Positions 1-7,276 of a stretch of 9,650 nt of DNA are shown here, piece by piece. The translations under genes and the position numbers were made by a program. Origin of the DNA: an uncultured Polynucleobacter sp. (GTDB lineage: Bacteria > Pseudomonadota > Gammaproteobacteria > Burkholderiales > Burkholderiaceae); the NCBI GenBank assembly GCA_937996825.1, contig CALKUJ010000240.1, positions 1-9,650 on the forward strand, in the 5' to 3' direction. Position 1 is the first letter of the stretch. Each line of letters begins with the position of its first letter. The notes under the pieces were generated by a model. The model did not search any database. It had not been told where the DNA came from and was given only the letters and a program-made list of their open reading frames with translations.

Positions 1-1277
1 TGCCAAGCCTAAATGGCTTTTCAATCATCCAGCAAGAATGGTTTGCTGAAAACGTGCCCTTGTCCCAAATTGCTAAAGAATTTGGTACGCCAACCTATGT
101 TTACAGCAGAAAAGCTCTGACGGATGCCTTTAATGCTTATGAAAAAGCTTGTTTTAAGCCAAATGGTGAGCGTCGAGCACAAGTTCACTACGCCATGAAA
201 GCCAATAGCAATTTGGCCATCTTGAATGTTTTTGCGCGCTTAGGCGCTGGCTTTGACATTGTGAGCGCTGGTGAGTTAGCCCGTGTTTTAGCTGCTGGTG
301 GCCAAGCTAAGAAAATTGTTTTCTCTGGCGTTGGCAAAAGTCGCGCAGAAATGATTGCGGCACTTAAAGCCGGGGTTAAATGTTTCAACCTTGAATCAAT
401 CCCTGAGCTCTCAAGATTAAATGAAGTTGCGGCAAGCCTAGGTGTTATTGCACCCATCTCATTGCGGGTCAATCCAGATGTTGACCCTAAAACACACCCT
501 TACATTTCAACAGGCTTGAAAGGTAATAAATTTGGCATTGCTTACGATGAAGTGATCAACACTTATCGCGAAGCGGCATCGATGGCCAATTGCAAAATTG
601 TAGGCATTGATTGCCACATTGGTTCACAAATCACAGAAATCAGCCCTTACTTAGATGCTTTAGATCGAGTGCTGGACTTAATCAAATTGCTTGGTGATAA
701 CGGCATCAATATTCATCACTTAGATATTGGTGGCGGATTGGGTATCAACTATGCCAATGACGCACCTCCAGCAATCACTGAATTTGCTAATACTTTACTC
801 AATCACATTGAAGCAAAAGGTTATGGACACCTTGAGGTGTTGTTTGAGCCCGGCAGATCATTGGTTGGTAATGCGGGTCTTTTGTTGACCACGGTTGAAT
901 ATATCAAGCCTGGTGAGACAAAGAATTTTTGTATTGTTGATGCAGCCATGAATGATTTGATGCGTCCTGCCATGTATGAGGCTTATCACGCCATTGTTCC
1001 AGTCAAGCAGTCAAGTGCAGCAAATATGATTTGTGATGTTGTCGGCCCCATTTGCGAATCAGGTGATTGGCTTGGAAGAGATCGCGAACTTAATGTTCAA
1101 GCTGGTGATCAGTTAGCTATTTTGTCAGCTGGCGCCTATGGCTTTACCATGAGTTCAAATTACAACACCCGAGGTAGAGCAGCAGAAGTGATGGTTGATG
1201 GCTCAACCATTCACTTGATTCGTGAGCGAGAGTCGATTGAAAGTCTCTTTGCTAACGAAAGACTATTGCCTAATTAA
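1..1277 (+). CDS. lysA: Diaminopimelate decarboxylase LysA (5' end missing)
   Basis: PLP-dependent enzyme that decarboxylates meso-diaminopimelate to L-lysine, the last step of lysine biosynthesis, in the cytoplasm. The frame is open from base 3 with no stop, so 424 residues are visible. A GTG at 54 is in frame, but the 17 codons before it read like a normal LysA N-terminus and lack any other start, so I place the true start before the window. Counting residues from that GTG: HYAMKAN carries the Schiff-base lysine K49; HIGS is at 188-191; the phosphate-binding glycine loop DIGGGLG at 224-230; EPGR at 265-268; CESGD at 334-338, whose Cys completes the partner subunit's active site in this family; and GAYGFTMSSNYN near 360-371. 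This is the fold-III alanine-racemase-like barrel followed by the C-terminal beta domain. It ends convergently with ccsB, 67 bases away. No frameshift or missing key residue is seen. Confidence 0.96.
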   Translation, partial: PSLNGFSIIQQEWFAENVPLSQIAKEFGTPTYVYSRKALTDAFNAYEKACFKPNGERRAQVHYAMKANSNLAILNVFARLGAGFDIVSAGELARVLAAGGQAKKIVFSGVGKSRAEMIAALKAGVKCFNLESIPELSRLNEVAASLGVIAPISLRVNPDVDPKTHPYISTGLKGNKFGIAYDEVINTYREAASMANCKIVGIDCHIGSQITEISPYLDALDRVLDLIKLLGDNGINIHHLDIGGGLGINYANDAPPAITEFANTLLNHIEAKGYGHLEVLFEPGRSLVGNAGLLLTTVEYIKPGETKNFCIVDAAMNDLMRPAMYEAYHAIVPVKQSSAANMICDVVGPICESGDWLGRDRELNVQAGDQLAILSAGAYGFTMSSNYNTRGRAAEVMVDGSTIHLIRERESIESLFANERLLPN

Positions 1278-1310
1278 AAAATATGCCAAGTAGCAAAGCT
1301 ACTTGGCATA
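1276..1310 (-). terminator. Intrinsic terminator of the resB-ccsB operon
   Basis: A perfect 13-bp stem pairs 1282-1294 with 1298-1310 around an AAA loop. Read on the minus strand it is followed by six T residues (1281-1276), so it is a good rho-independent terminator for ccsB, which ends 34 bases upstream at 1345. The T-tract overlaps the lysA stop codon. On the plus strand the hairpin follows lysA directly but has no T-run behind it, so it would terminate lysA only weakly, though it could protect the 3' end of the message. Confidence 0.88.
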
Positions 1311-1344
1311 CATATCAAAGTGTTGAGCTTTGATGATTTCTTGT

Positions 1345-2538
1345 TTACAGCGCTCCGTAACTGTGTAGACCTGACAAGAACATGTTCACGCCAATGAACG
1401 CAAAGGTCGTGACAAAAAGACCCACAATCGCCCACCAGGCAGCCACAACACCCCTTAAGCCCTTCATCAAACGCATGTGCAACCAAGCTGCGTAGTTAAG
1501 CCAAACAATCAAGGCCCAGGTTTCTTTTGGATCCCAACTCCAATAACCACCCCAGGCTTCTGCTGCCCACAAAGCACCAAGAATCGTTGCGATGGTGAAG
1601 AATGCGAAGCCAACGGCAATCGCTTTGTACATCACATCGTCAAGTAACTCTAGACTAGGTAAACGATCTGCCAAGATATTTTTTGCTTTGAGCAAATAAG
1701 CAACGCCCAACATCGCCGCAATGGCAAATGTGCCATAACCAATAAAGTTTGCTGGCACGTGTATCTTCATCCACCAGCTTTGTAAGGCTGGCACCAATGG
1801 TTGAATTTGGTGCGCATCACGTGTGACGCTGTACCAAAGAATAAAAGCAACTGCTGCAGCAATGATCCATAAAACAAAAGAGCCAAGAACCAAAGATTTG
1901 TACTTTGCCTCGTAATACAAGTGGAATAGTGCTGTTACCAAGCAGAAGAGGATGAACACTTCATACAAGTTAGAAATTGGTATATGACCAATGTCGGCGC
2001 CCATCAAATAGGACTCATACCAACGCACCAACATACCAGTCAAACCAATATAAACAGCCGCCCAACAAAACTTAGATCCTGTTGAACCCATATTTTGCGA
2101 ACGGAAAAATAAGTTCAAGGTGTAAAAGAGTGTGCTGAAACAGAAAAATACGCTCATCCATAAAATTGCGGACTGGCTAGATAGCATGTACTTCAAAAAG
2201 AATGCTTGATCTGCTCTAGCAAGAGCACCACCTTCTGGCGTTTGATAGAAATAAATGGCCAAGAAAGTCAGTATCGTAGAACCGATCATCAGAGTTCTTA
2301 GCGGCTTCCATGCCCAACCCAAAATCGCCAGCGCAGGCACTGAACAAAACAAAATTGTTTGTTCATAGCTATCCATAAAACTATAAAAACGAGCCTCAGC
2401 AAAGATGGCGCCTGCCAACAAAGCCAGAGCAAATAGATAGTCCATCAGACCCAGGTCTTTAAAAATCTTCACAAAACCTTGTTTTAGGTTTTGAAGCAAG
2501 CCACCTTGAACCGTACTAACGTATTTAGTTTCCATCAT
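1345..2538 (-). CDS. ccsB: System II cytochrome c biogenesis protein CcsB/CcsA (ResC family, heme lyase)
   Basis: Integral membrane half of the System II cytochrome c synthase. With ResB it moves heme to the periplasmic side and helps attach it to CXXCH motifs. The 397 residues contain about eight hydrophobic segments. The hallmark heme-handling WWD motif lies at 329-341 (WGGYWSWDPKETW). H260, in the KIHVPANFIGYG segment, and H392, near the C-terminus, are spaced like the two periplasmic heme-ligating histidines of this family. H354 just after the WWD motif matches the second transmembrane histidine; these assignments are from memory of the CcsBA literature. NLYE at 190-193 is another conserved patch. 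The first ATG (2538) overlaps the resB stop as ATGA, and a second ATG follows immediately, so either of two adjacent starts could be used by translational coupling. Naming varies (ccsA, ccsB, resC). It is the last gene before a strong terminator. Confidence 0.95.
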   Translation of the reverse strand: MMETKYVSTVQGGLLQNLKQGFVKIFKDLGLMDYLFALALLAGAIFAEARFYSFMDSYEQTILFCSVPALAILGWAWKPLRTLMIGSTILTFLAIYFYQTPEGGALARADQAFFLKYMLSSQSAILWMSVFFCFSTLFYTLNLFFRSQNMGSTGSKFCWAAVYIGLTGMLVRWYESYLMGADIGHIPISNLYEVFILFCLVTALFHLYYEAKYKSLVLGSFVLWIIAAAVAFILWYSVTRDAHQIQPLVPALQSWWMKIHVPANFIGYGTFAIAAMLGVAYLLKAKNILADRLPSLELLDDVMYKAIAVGFAFFTIATILGALWAAEAWGGYWSWDPKETWALIVWLNYAAWLHMRLMKGLRGVVAAWWAIVGLFVTTFAFIGVNMFLSGLHSYGAL

Positions 2539-4688
2539 TGAAAATCTTTCTGATATTTTTCAAACTCTTTTTCAAAATCCAATGTTTTTCTTGATGTCGA
2601 CATTGCAAATAGTTGCTTGCCATTGGATAAGCTTCTGACCCAGATTCTTCTCTCTGGCAAATAGAACATTGCAAAAATACCCAGGGTCAATAGTAAACAA
2701 CCCAGATAAACCATGTTCTTGCCAGGGGATCTGGTGACCTGAAAGACACTGGCTTTGACTTCTTCAAATGAGTCCAACTGGAAGACCAGGGGGGCTGGAT
2801 AAAAATTAGCATCAGACAAGGCAGATGTTGCGGCCTGGATGAAGCGCTGACTCTCCATGTCATTTTTAGCAGGAGGTAATTTGAGTTGAGCTCTGGCTTC
2901 TTGCCACAATTCCCAAATCACCCCATTCAATACTTTTAATACAACCTCAGCTGCTTTTTGTTGATCGGCCTCTGGAACGGCTTTATCAATGAAAGAACCT
3001 AAAGCAGCAAAGCCACCAGGTTTGATACCAGCTTCTTTTGCTTGCTCAATGGCGAAAGCGGTTGAGCCAGAAAACAGCTCAATCGATCTGCTTGCACTTT
3101 CTTTTAACTGGCTCAACATTTGTGGAGCACCAGCAAAACCTGGTTGCTGACCGACGGATGCAATGAAGCGCTGCACGGCACGTTGACGTGCACTTGAATC
3201 TTGTAACAAAGTTCTCAATGTCAACCACTCATTCAGGCTCAAGTTCGCATCTGCCGGTACGCGCAGATACTTAAACTCTTCTGCAGAACTTTGTCGTACA
3301 CCGAACATGAACATCGGCATTTCATCAATGAACAATGGCTGCATGTAGTTACTGTATTCACGGGCCTGACCAGCAGCATCTCTTAACTTATATTGAACTG
3401 ATGGCCCTACATTTTTTAAATCGACAGGCTTACTGGTTTTAGCAGCAGATCCTAAACGATCACTGAATACCTTTTTCAATCCTTTATCAGCGTCTTGTGT
3501 GGCAACCCCTCTAACATCAGTTTGACCAGATGCATTGGATATATTTTCAACGTTGGTCGGTCTAAAGCCGCTGAACTCAAGGGTGTAACTTGTGCCATCA
3601 CTGGACTTTAGCTTGGTGCTTTGACCAACATCACCATTCACAATAAAACTTGATTGAACAGAGTTGGCGGGGCCCTGCATAGGGTATGCGCGTAACTTTA
3701 GTTTAGAGCCGCCATCTTCAAAGCTTGATTGATAAATGGCAACGCCTCGGTGAATCATTGGCTCATTCACCTTGATTTTTGCTTCCGTTTCTTTGCCAGT
3801 ATCCAAATCTTTAATGAGCACTTCACTCATGAATAACTTTGGCATGCCAGTGCTGTAATACTCAACATGGAATTTTTTCAATGAAATTGAAAAAGGCAAT
3901 TCTTGAATGATGCTGCCACTTGTTGAGCTCAACAAGGCCGTTGCACTTGTACCGCCTTCAGGAACGAAAATATTTGCTCTATAGCTGGGATTTGCTTCAC
4001 TTAATTTATGCTCTTTAGGAATGTCTGAGATCAACATTCCTTGAGTGCTTTCTGGAAGAACACTTTTTCCACCAAACCAAATTTGCCCGCGCGTGAATAA
4101 ATCTCCGTCCAACAAACCGCCCAAACAAATTAAAACAATCGCACTGTGCGCGAAGATATAACCCCACTTACTAGCAGCGCCTTTTTTTGCAAGTACTCTA
4201 GAGCTATCGTCAGATACCAGCGTCTTAACCGAGTAACCTTCTTTTGCTAACTGATCAGCAATTTTTGCTGCAGCAGCTTGAGTAGAAAGATTACCTGTTG
4301 AAAATTCGAAATGATGATGAAGTGCCCTCAATCCACCTTCTTGAACATGCTCTTTCCATGCACGAACATCGGCCAACATTTTTGGAGCATTGCGCAACAC
4401 GCAAAATGACACTGACACTACTAAGAATGCCAAGATCAATAAAAACCACCAAGCTGTATAAACCGCGAACAACCCTAGGCCATTAAAAATTTCCGCCCAA
4501 AATGGTCCGAATTGATTCACATAGTTTGCGTAAGGCTCGCCTTGCTTAATGACAGTTCCAATAATGCTGGCAATTGAAATAATGGTCAGTAAAGCAATCG
4601 CAAAGCGCATCGAGGAAAGCAACTCGACACTAGCTCGATTAAATCTTTTCAAACGACCATCCGATGCCACAAGAACCGTGTTCGCCAT
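2535..4688 (-). CDS. resB: System II cytochrome c biogenesis protein ResB
   Basis: Membrane partner of CcsB in System II cytochrome c maturation; the two proteins form the heme exporter and lyase that occurs as a single CcsBA fusion in some bacteria. The 717 residues show TM1 at about 28-48, TM2 at about 73-97, TM3 at about 176-195 and TM4 at about 658-677. A long periplasmic domain lies between TM3 and TM4. H181 in TM3 (IFAHSAIVLICLGG) fits the family's transmembrane heme-binding histidine. The segment 308-323 (VNEPMIHRGVAIYQSS) is the typical ResB signature, and LPERRIWV at 677-684 follows TM4. About 460 periplasmic residues is long compared with Gram-positive ResB; an Ala/Gln/Lys-rich, probably helical stretch at about 490-625 accounts for much of it, and I believe this is normal for betaproteobacteria. 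The start is supported by a Shine-Dalgarno-like AGAAGG at 4691-4696, only two bases from the ATG. The stop overlaps ccsB by four bases. Confidence 0.94.
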   Translation of the reverse strand: MANTVLVASDGRLKRFNRASVELLSSMRFAIALLTIISIASIIGTVIKQGEPYANYVNQFGPFWAEIFNGLGLFAVYTAWWFLLILAFLVVSVSFCVLRNAPKMLADVRAWKEHVQEGGLRALHHHFEFSTGNLSTQAAAAKIADQLAKEGYSVKTLVSDDSSRVLAKKGAASKWGYIFAHSAIVLICLGGLLDGDLFTRGQIWFGGKSVLPESTQGMLISDIPKEHKLSEANPSYRANIFVPEGGTSATALLSSTSGSIIQELPFSISLKKFHVEYYSTGMPKLFMSEVLIKDLDTGKETEAKIKVNEPMIHRGVAIYQSSFEDGGSKLKLRAYPMQGPANSVQSSFIVNGDVGQSTKLKSSDGTSYTLEFSGFRPTNVENISNASGQTDVRGVATQDADKGLKKVFSDRLGSAAKTSKPVDLKNVGPSVQYKLRDAAGQAREYSNYMQPLFIDEMPMFMFGVRQSSAEEFKYLRVPADANLSLNEWLTLRTLLQDSSARQRAVQRFIASVGQQPGFAGAPQMLSQLKESASRSIELFSGSTAFAIEQAKEAGIKPGGFAALGSFIDKAVPEADQQKAAEVVLKVLNGVIWELWQEARAQLKLPPAKNDMESQRFIQAATSALSDANFYPAPLVFQLDSFEEVKASVFQVTRSPGKNMVYLGCLLLTLGIFAMFYLPERRIWVRSLSNGKQLFAMSTSRKTLDFEKEFEKYQKDFQ

Positions 4689-4700
4689 AACCTTCTTTTA

Positions 4701-4735
4701 AAAAAATAAAAAGCCCACAAACAATGTTCGTGGGC
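4701..4735 (-). terminator. Intrinsic terminator or attenuator between cytochrome c4 and resB
   Basis: On the minus strand 4735-4726 pairs with 4722-4713 as a 10-bp stem, with one G-U wobble (positions 4729/4719) and a three-base loop. The T-rich tract TTTTTATTTTTT follows at 4712-4701. It lies 31 bases after the cytochrome stop. The T-tract runs straight into the resB ribosome-binding site, and the resB ATG is only 12 bases beyond it. The wobble becomes an A-C mismatch on the plus strand, so the structure favours minus-strand transcription. Whether it fully terminates or only attenuates read-through into resB cannot be told from sequence. Confidence 0.85.
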
Positions 4736-4766
4736 CCTTCTTAATGAGAGCTACTTAATGAATAAA

Positions 4767-5450
4767 TTAACGCAAGCCGGCGATGTAATCTGACACAGCT
4801 TTGATTTCTGCATCTGACATTCTAGAGGCAATTCCGGTCATCTGCACGCTGTTCTTGCGCTCACCTTGACGGTAGGCAACCAACTGAGCTTCAGTGTACT
4901 CAGCCCACTGACCTGATAGACGTGGATACTGTGCTGGAATACCTGCGCCATTAGGTGCATGACAAGCTGCACATGCTGGCACTTGCTTAGAAGCAATACC
5001 GCCACGGTAAATCTTTTGACCTAATTCGATGCTGGCTTTATTTTTAGCAGTGCCCAAACCAGGGGTTTGCTTTTCCAAATAAGCAGCAACGTTGATCATG
5101 TCTTCTTCAGTCATCATTCCAGCAAAAGCGCCCATGATGGCATTAGGACGATCTTTACCAGCCTTGTAATCTTTTAACTGTTTTACTGTATAGGCAGCGT
5201 GCTGACCAGCCAATTTAGGATAGGTACCACCACCGCTCACGCCATTAGGACCATGGCAACCCATACAAGCAGCAAGGCCACGCTTAGCATCGCCTGCGTT
5301 GTACAAAGCTTCACCCTTAGCAACATCAGGCTTTGCTGGACCAGCAGGAGCTGGGGCAGCAGCAGGATCTGCTGCAAAAGATGGATTAACCAAAGATAAA
5401 CCTAGGGCAATCACTAAAGTTTTTAATGTGACGGAAAATGTTTGACGCAT
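4767..5450 (-). CDS. Di-heme cytochrome c4, periplasmic
   Basis: Exported electron-transfer protein with two tandem class I cytochrome c domains, the cytochrome c4 arrangement, which usually donates electrons to terminal oxidases. The signal peptide spans residues 1-26 (a charged MRQTFSVTLK, a hydrophobic core, then PSFA before ADP). A short Ala/Pro-rich linker at 27-42 follows. Heme motifs are CMGCH at 62-66 and CAACH at 160-164. The likely distal Met ligands are M106 and M204, each followed by the usual helix ending in AAYL or SDYI. Its 227 residues are normal for the family. AGGTGAG at 5457-5463 is a good Shine-Dalgarno six bases from the ATG and fixes the start. The gene sits directly upstream of the cytochrome c maturation genes resB and ccsB, so it is probably a client of that machinery. 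Other di-heme c-type cytochromes of similar length are a less likely alternative. Confidence 0.92.
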   Translation of the reverse strand: MRQTFSVTLKTLVIALGLSLVNPSFAADPAAAPAPAGPAKPDVAKGEALYNAGDAKRGLAACMGCHGPNGVSGGGTYPKLAGQHAAYTVKQLKDYKAGKDRPNAIMGAFAGMMTEEDMINVAAYLEKQTPGLGTAKNKASIELGQKIYRGGIASKQVPACAACHAPNGAGIPAQYPRLSGQWAEYTEAQLVAYRQGERKNSVQMTGIASRMSDAEIKAVSDYIAGLR

Positions 5451-5456
5451 TGTGCT

Positions 5457-5463
5457 CTCACCT
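5457..5463 (-). promoter_or_regulatory. Ribosome-binding site of the cytochrome c4 gene
   Basis: The minus strand reads AGGTGAG, six bases before the ATG. It is the best Shine-Dalgarno match in the window and fits a highly expressed periplasmic cytochrome. Confidence 0.75.
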
Positions 5464-5560
5464 GTATGTATATGATGCGAAGATTCTTAAATCTTTATTT
5501 TTAAGTAAACAACTAATTAACAGCGTTAGATTTTACAATAGGTCTAACCCATAAACATCT
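5464..5560. promoter_or_regulatory. Divergent promoter region, cytochrome c4 (-) and engB (+)
   Basis: This AT-rich gap between two divergent genes must carry promoters for both. On the plus strand TACAAT at 5534-5539 matches the -10 consensus at five of six positions, but I see no good -35 at the right distance. It would give engB a leader of about 15 bases. The minus strand reads TAAAAT over 5535-5530, so a -10 for the opposite direction could overlap it, also without a clear -35. A perfect 6-bp dyad, AAGATT at 5480-5485 and AATCTT at 5490-5495 separated by four bases, lies on the cytochrome side and could be an operator or a small mRNA hairpin. engB has no obvious Shine-Dalgarno sequence. 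Individual boxes are guesses; the presence of promoters here is inferred from gene orientation. Confidence 0.5.
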
Positions 5561-6244
5561 ATGTCGACCTTACATCAAGCACAATTTCTAGTAACCATTA
5601 ACCACCTGGTTGATTTGCCCACTTGGGAGATCCCAGAGGTGGCTTTTGCTGGTCGCTCAAATGCTGGTAAATCGACTGCAATTAACGTACTTTGCCAACA
5701 AAATCGCCTTGCATTTGCCAGTAAAACGCCAGGAAGAACGCAACATATCAACTTTTTCGGTATTTTAACGAAAGATAAGACCAATTTAGCGAATTTAGTC
5801 GATTTACCGGGTTATGGCTACGCCCAAGTTGACCTTAAAACAAAAAGTCATTGGAACAACCTACTTTCTAGCTATTTACAAACCAGGCCCAACCTCAAAG
5901 GCATGGTTTTGATCATGGATTCACGCCGCGGCATGACAGATTTGGACCAACAGATGATTGAATGGTTCAGCCCAACAGGACGCCCAATTCATGTTTTATT
6001 AACAAAATGTGACAAATTGAATCAATCTGAGAGCCGTTTGGCCCTCAAAAAGTTACAAGAGAAACTCAAGGAACTTAACCCACATGGGCCATACACAGCT
6101 CAACTCTTTTCCAGCACCAAAAGAATTGGTCTGGTGGAAGCTGATGCAATGGTTTCAAATTGGTTGGGTATCGAAGCATCTGCAGCACATACCAGCAATG
6201 AAAATCGGATTTCTAAAAATCTAAAACCCCAACTTTCTTCATAA
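5561..6244 (+). CDS. engB: Ribosome biogenesis GTP-binding protein EngB (YihA/YsxC)
   Basis: Cytoplasmic TrmE-Era-EngA-YihA-family GTPase needed for assembly of the large ribosomal subunit. All G motifs are intact: G1 GRSNAGKS at 31-38; the G2-region threonine in KTPGRTQHINFF (T60); G3 DLPG at 81-84, followed by YGYA; G4 TKCD at 148-151; and a G5 SST at 184-186. The sequence GRSNAGKSTAINVL with PGRTQHINFF is typical of EngB. At 227 residues it is slightly longer than the roughly 200-210 of well-known members, owing to a polar, probably disordered tail from about 205. The N-terminus (LHQAQFLVTINHLVDLP) matches the usual Burkholderiales start, which supports the ATG although no Shine-Dalgarno is evident. 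hemB follows after 8 bases, so the two are probably co-transcribed. Confidence 0.95.
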   Translation: MSTLHQAQFLVTINHLVDLPTWEIPEVAFAGRSNAGKSTAINVLCQQNRLAFASKTPGRTQHINFFGILTKDKTNLANLVDLPGYGYAQVDLKTKSHWNNLLSSYLQTRPNLKGMVLIMDSRRGMTDLDQQMIEWFSPTGRPIHVLLTKCDKLNQSESRLALKKLQEKLKELNPHGPYTAQLFSSTKRIGLVEADAMVSNWLGIEASAAHTSNENRISKNLKPQLSS

Positions 6245-6246
6245 GG
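6243..6246 (+). promoter_or_regulatory. Ribosome-binding site of hemB overlapping the engB stop
   Basis: AAGG lies six bases before the hemB ATG and shares its first two bases with the engB stop codon TAA. This arrangement favours translational coupling of hemB to engB and supports the chosen hemB start. Confidence 0.6.
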
Positions 6247-6252
6247 TTTTAT

Positions 6253-7245
6253 ATGCAACTATTTCATCGTCCACGTCGCTTACGCAAAACAGATTGGTCA
6301 CGTCGCTTAGTTCAAGAAAATCAACTTTCATCCAATGACCTTATTTATCCAGTTTTCTTATTAGAGGGTAGCGGCCGCGAAGAATCTGTTTCATCGATGC
6401 CCGGCGTTAGTCGCTTATCGCTTGATAAGTTAATGTTGGTCGCTGAAGACTGTGTCAAGCTTGGTATTCCTGTGATGGCTTTATTCCCTGTGATCAGGGC
6501 TGAACTCAAAACTCCAGATGGTAAAGAAGCATTCAATCCTAATGGCTTAATTCCCCAAGCAGTCAAAGAACTAAAGAAACAATTTCCCAATCTTGGGATC
6601 ATGACTGATATTGCGCTAGATCCATACACCAGCCATGGCCAAGATGGCATCATCGATGCTGATGGCTACGTGCTGAATGATCCAACGGTTGATGCGCTGA
6701 TCAAACAAGCTTTGACTCATGCTCAAGCTGGTGCAGACATCGTTGCCCCTTCTGACATGATGGATGGTCGTATTGGAGCAATCAGAGACTCACTGGAAGC
6801 TCACGGTTTTATTCATACCCAGATCATGGCCTACTCAGCCAAGTACGCATCAGCTTTTTACGGCCCATTCCGAGATGCCGTTGGCTCTGCTGGTAATTTG
6901 GGTAAGAGTGATAAGAAAAATTACCAAATGGACCCGGCTAATTCTGATGAAGCCATCAGAGAAGTCGCTCTTGATATTGAAGAGGGTGCCGACATGGTGA
7001 TGGTCAAACCTGGCATGCCTTATTTAGACATTGTTCGGAGAGTCAAAGAAGAACTTGGCTACCCAACCTTTGCTTATCAAGTGAGTGGCGAATACGCGAT
7101 GATCAAAGCCGCAGGACAAAATGGCTGGATCAATGAGGAAGCGGTGATGATGGAATCTCTGCTGGCATTTAAGCGCGCAGGTGCAGATGGCATTCTGACT
7201 TACTTTGCCAGAGACGCTGCACGACTTTTAAACGCAAAGAAATAA
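6253..7245 (+). CDS. hemB: Porphobilinogen synthase (delta-aminolevulinic acid dehydratase) HemB
   Basis: Cytoplasmic enzyme that condenses two 5-aminolevulinate molecules into porphobilinogen, the second common step of heme synthesis. The 330 residues form the usual complete TIM-barrel protein. The two active-site lysines are K197 (YSAKYAS) and K252 (MVKPGMPYLD). The metal-site loop at 121-132 reads ALDPYTSHGQDG: aspartates (D123, D131) stand where zinc-dependent enzymes carry cysteines. This marks it as the Mg/K-dependent type, like that of Pseudomonas aeruginosa. The PSDMMDGRIGAIR segment at 166-178 is another signature. The N-terminal arm RPRRLRKTDW is typical of proteobacterial HemB octamers. 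It is the second gene after engB and supplies the pathway whose product the nearby ResB/CcsB machinery uses. It ends 31 bases from the convergent dsbD. Confidence 0.97.
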   Translation: MQLFHRPRRLRKTDWSRRLVQENQLSSNDLIYPVFLLEGSGREESVSSMPGVSRLSLDKLMLVAEDCVKLGIPVMALFPVIRAELKTPDGKEAFNPNGLIPQAVKELKKQFPNLGIMTDIALDPYTSHGQDGIIDADGYVLNDPTVDALIKQALTHAQAGADIVAPSDMMDGRIGAIRDSLEAHGFIHTQIMAYSAKYASAFYGPFRDAVGSAGNLGKSDKKNYQMDPANSDEAIREVALDIEEGADMVMVKPGMPYLDIVRRVKEELGYPTFAYQVSGEYAMIKAAGQNGWINEEAVMMESLLAFKRAGADGILTYFARDAARLLNAKK

Positions 7246-7276
7246 CTTAAAAGAGTAGCGGGACTTGCAGTAAATC

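Noticed and set aside
54..56. GTG as the start of lysA
   Set aside because: The frame is open back to base 3 and encodes a plausible LysA N-terminus, so the gene more likely starts before the window.
188..472. 94-codon minus-strand open frame within lysA
   Set aside because: It is fully antisense to a well-supported enzyme gene and its translation matches no family I know.
1274..1486. 70-codon minus-strand open frame over the lysA-ccsB junction
   Set aside because: It overlaps the 3' end of ccsB in another frame and runs through the terminator hairpin. Its Cys/His content is low-complexity and not a recognisable motif.
2745..3220. Possible inserted domain in ResB (about residues 490-650)
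   Set aside because: The frame is continuous with similar codon use on both sides. I believe long periplasmic domains are usual in betaproteobacterial ResB, so there is no sign of an insertion event.
5199..5399. 66-codon plus-strand open frame antisense to the cytochrome gene
   Set aside because: The opposite strand encodes two clear heme motifs and a signal peptide. This frame is a by-product of that composition.
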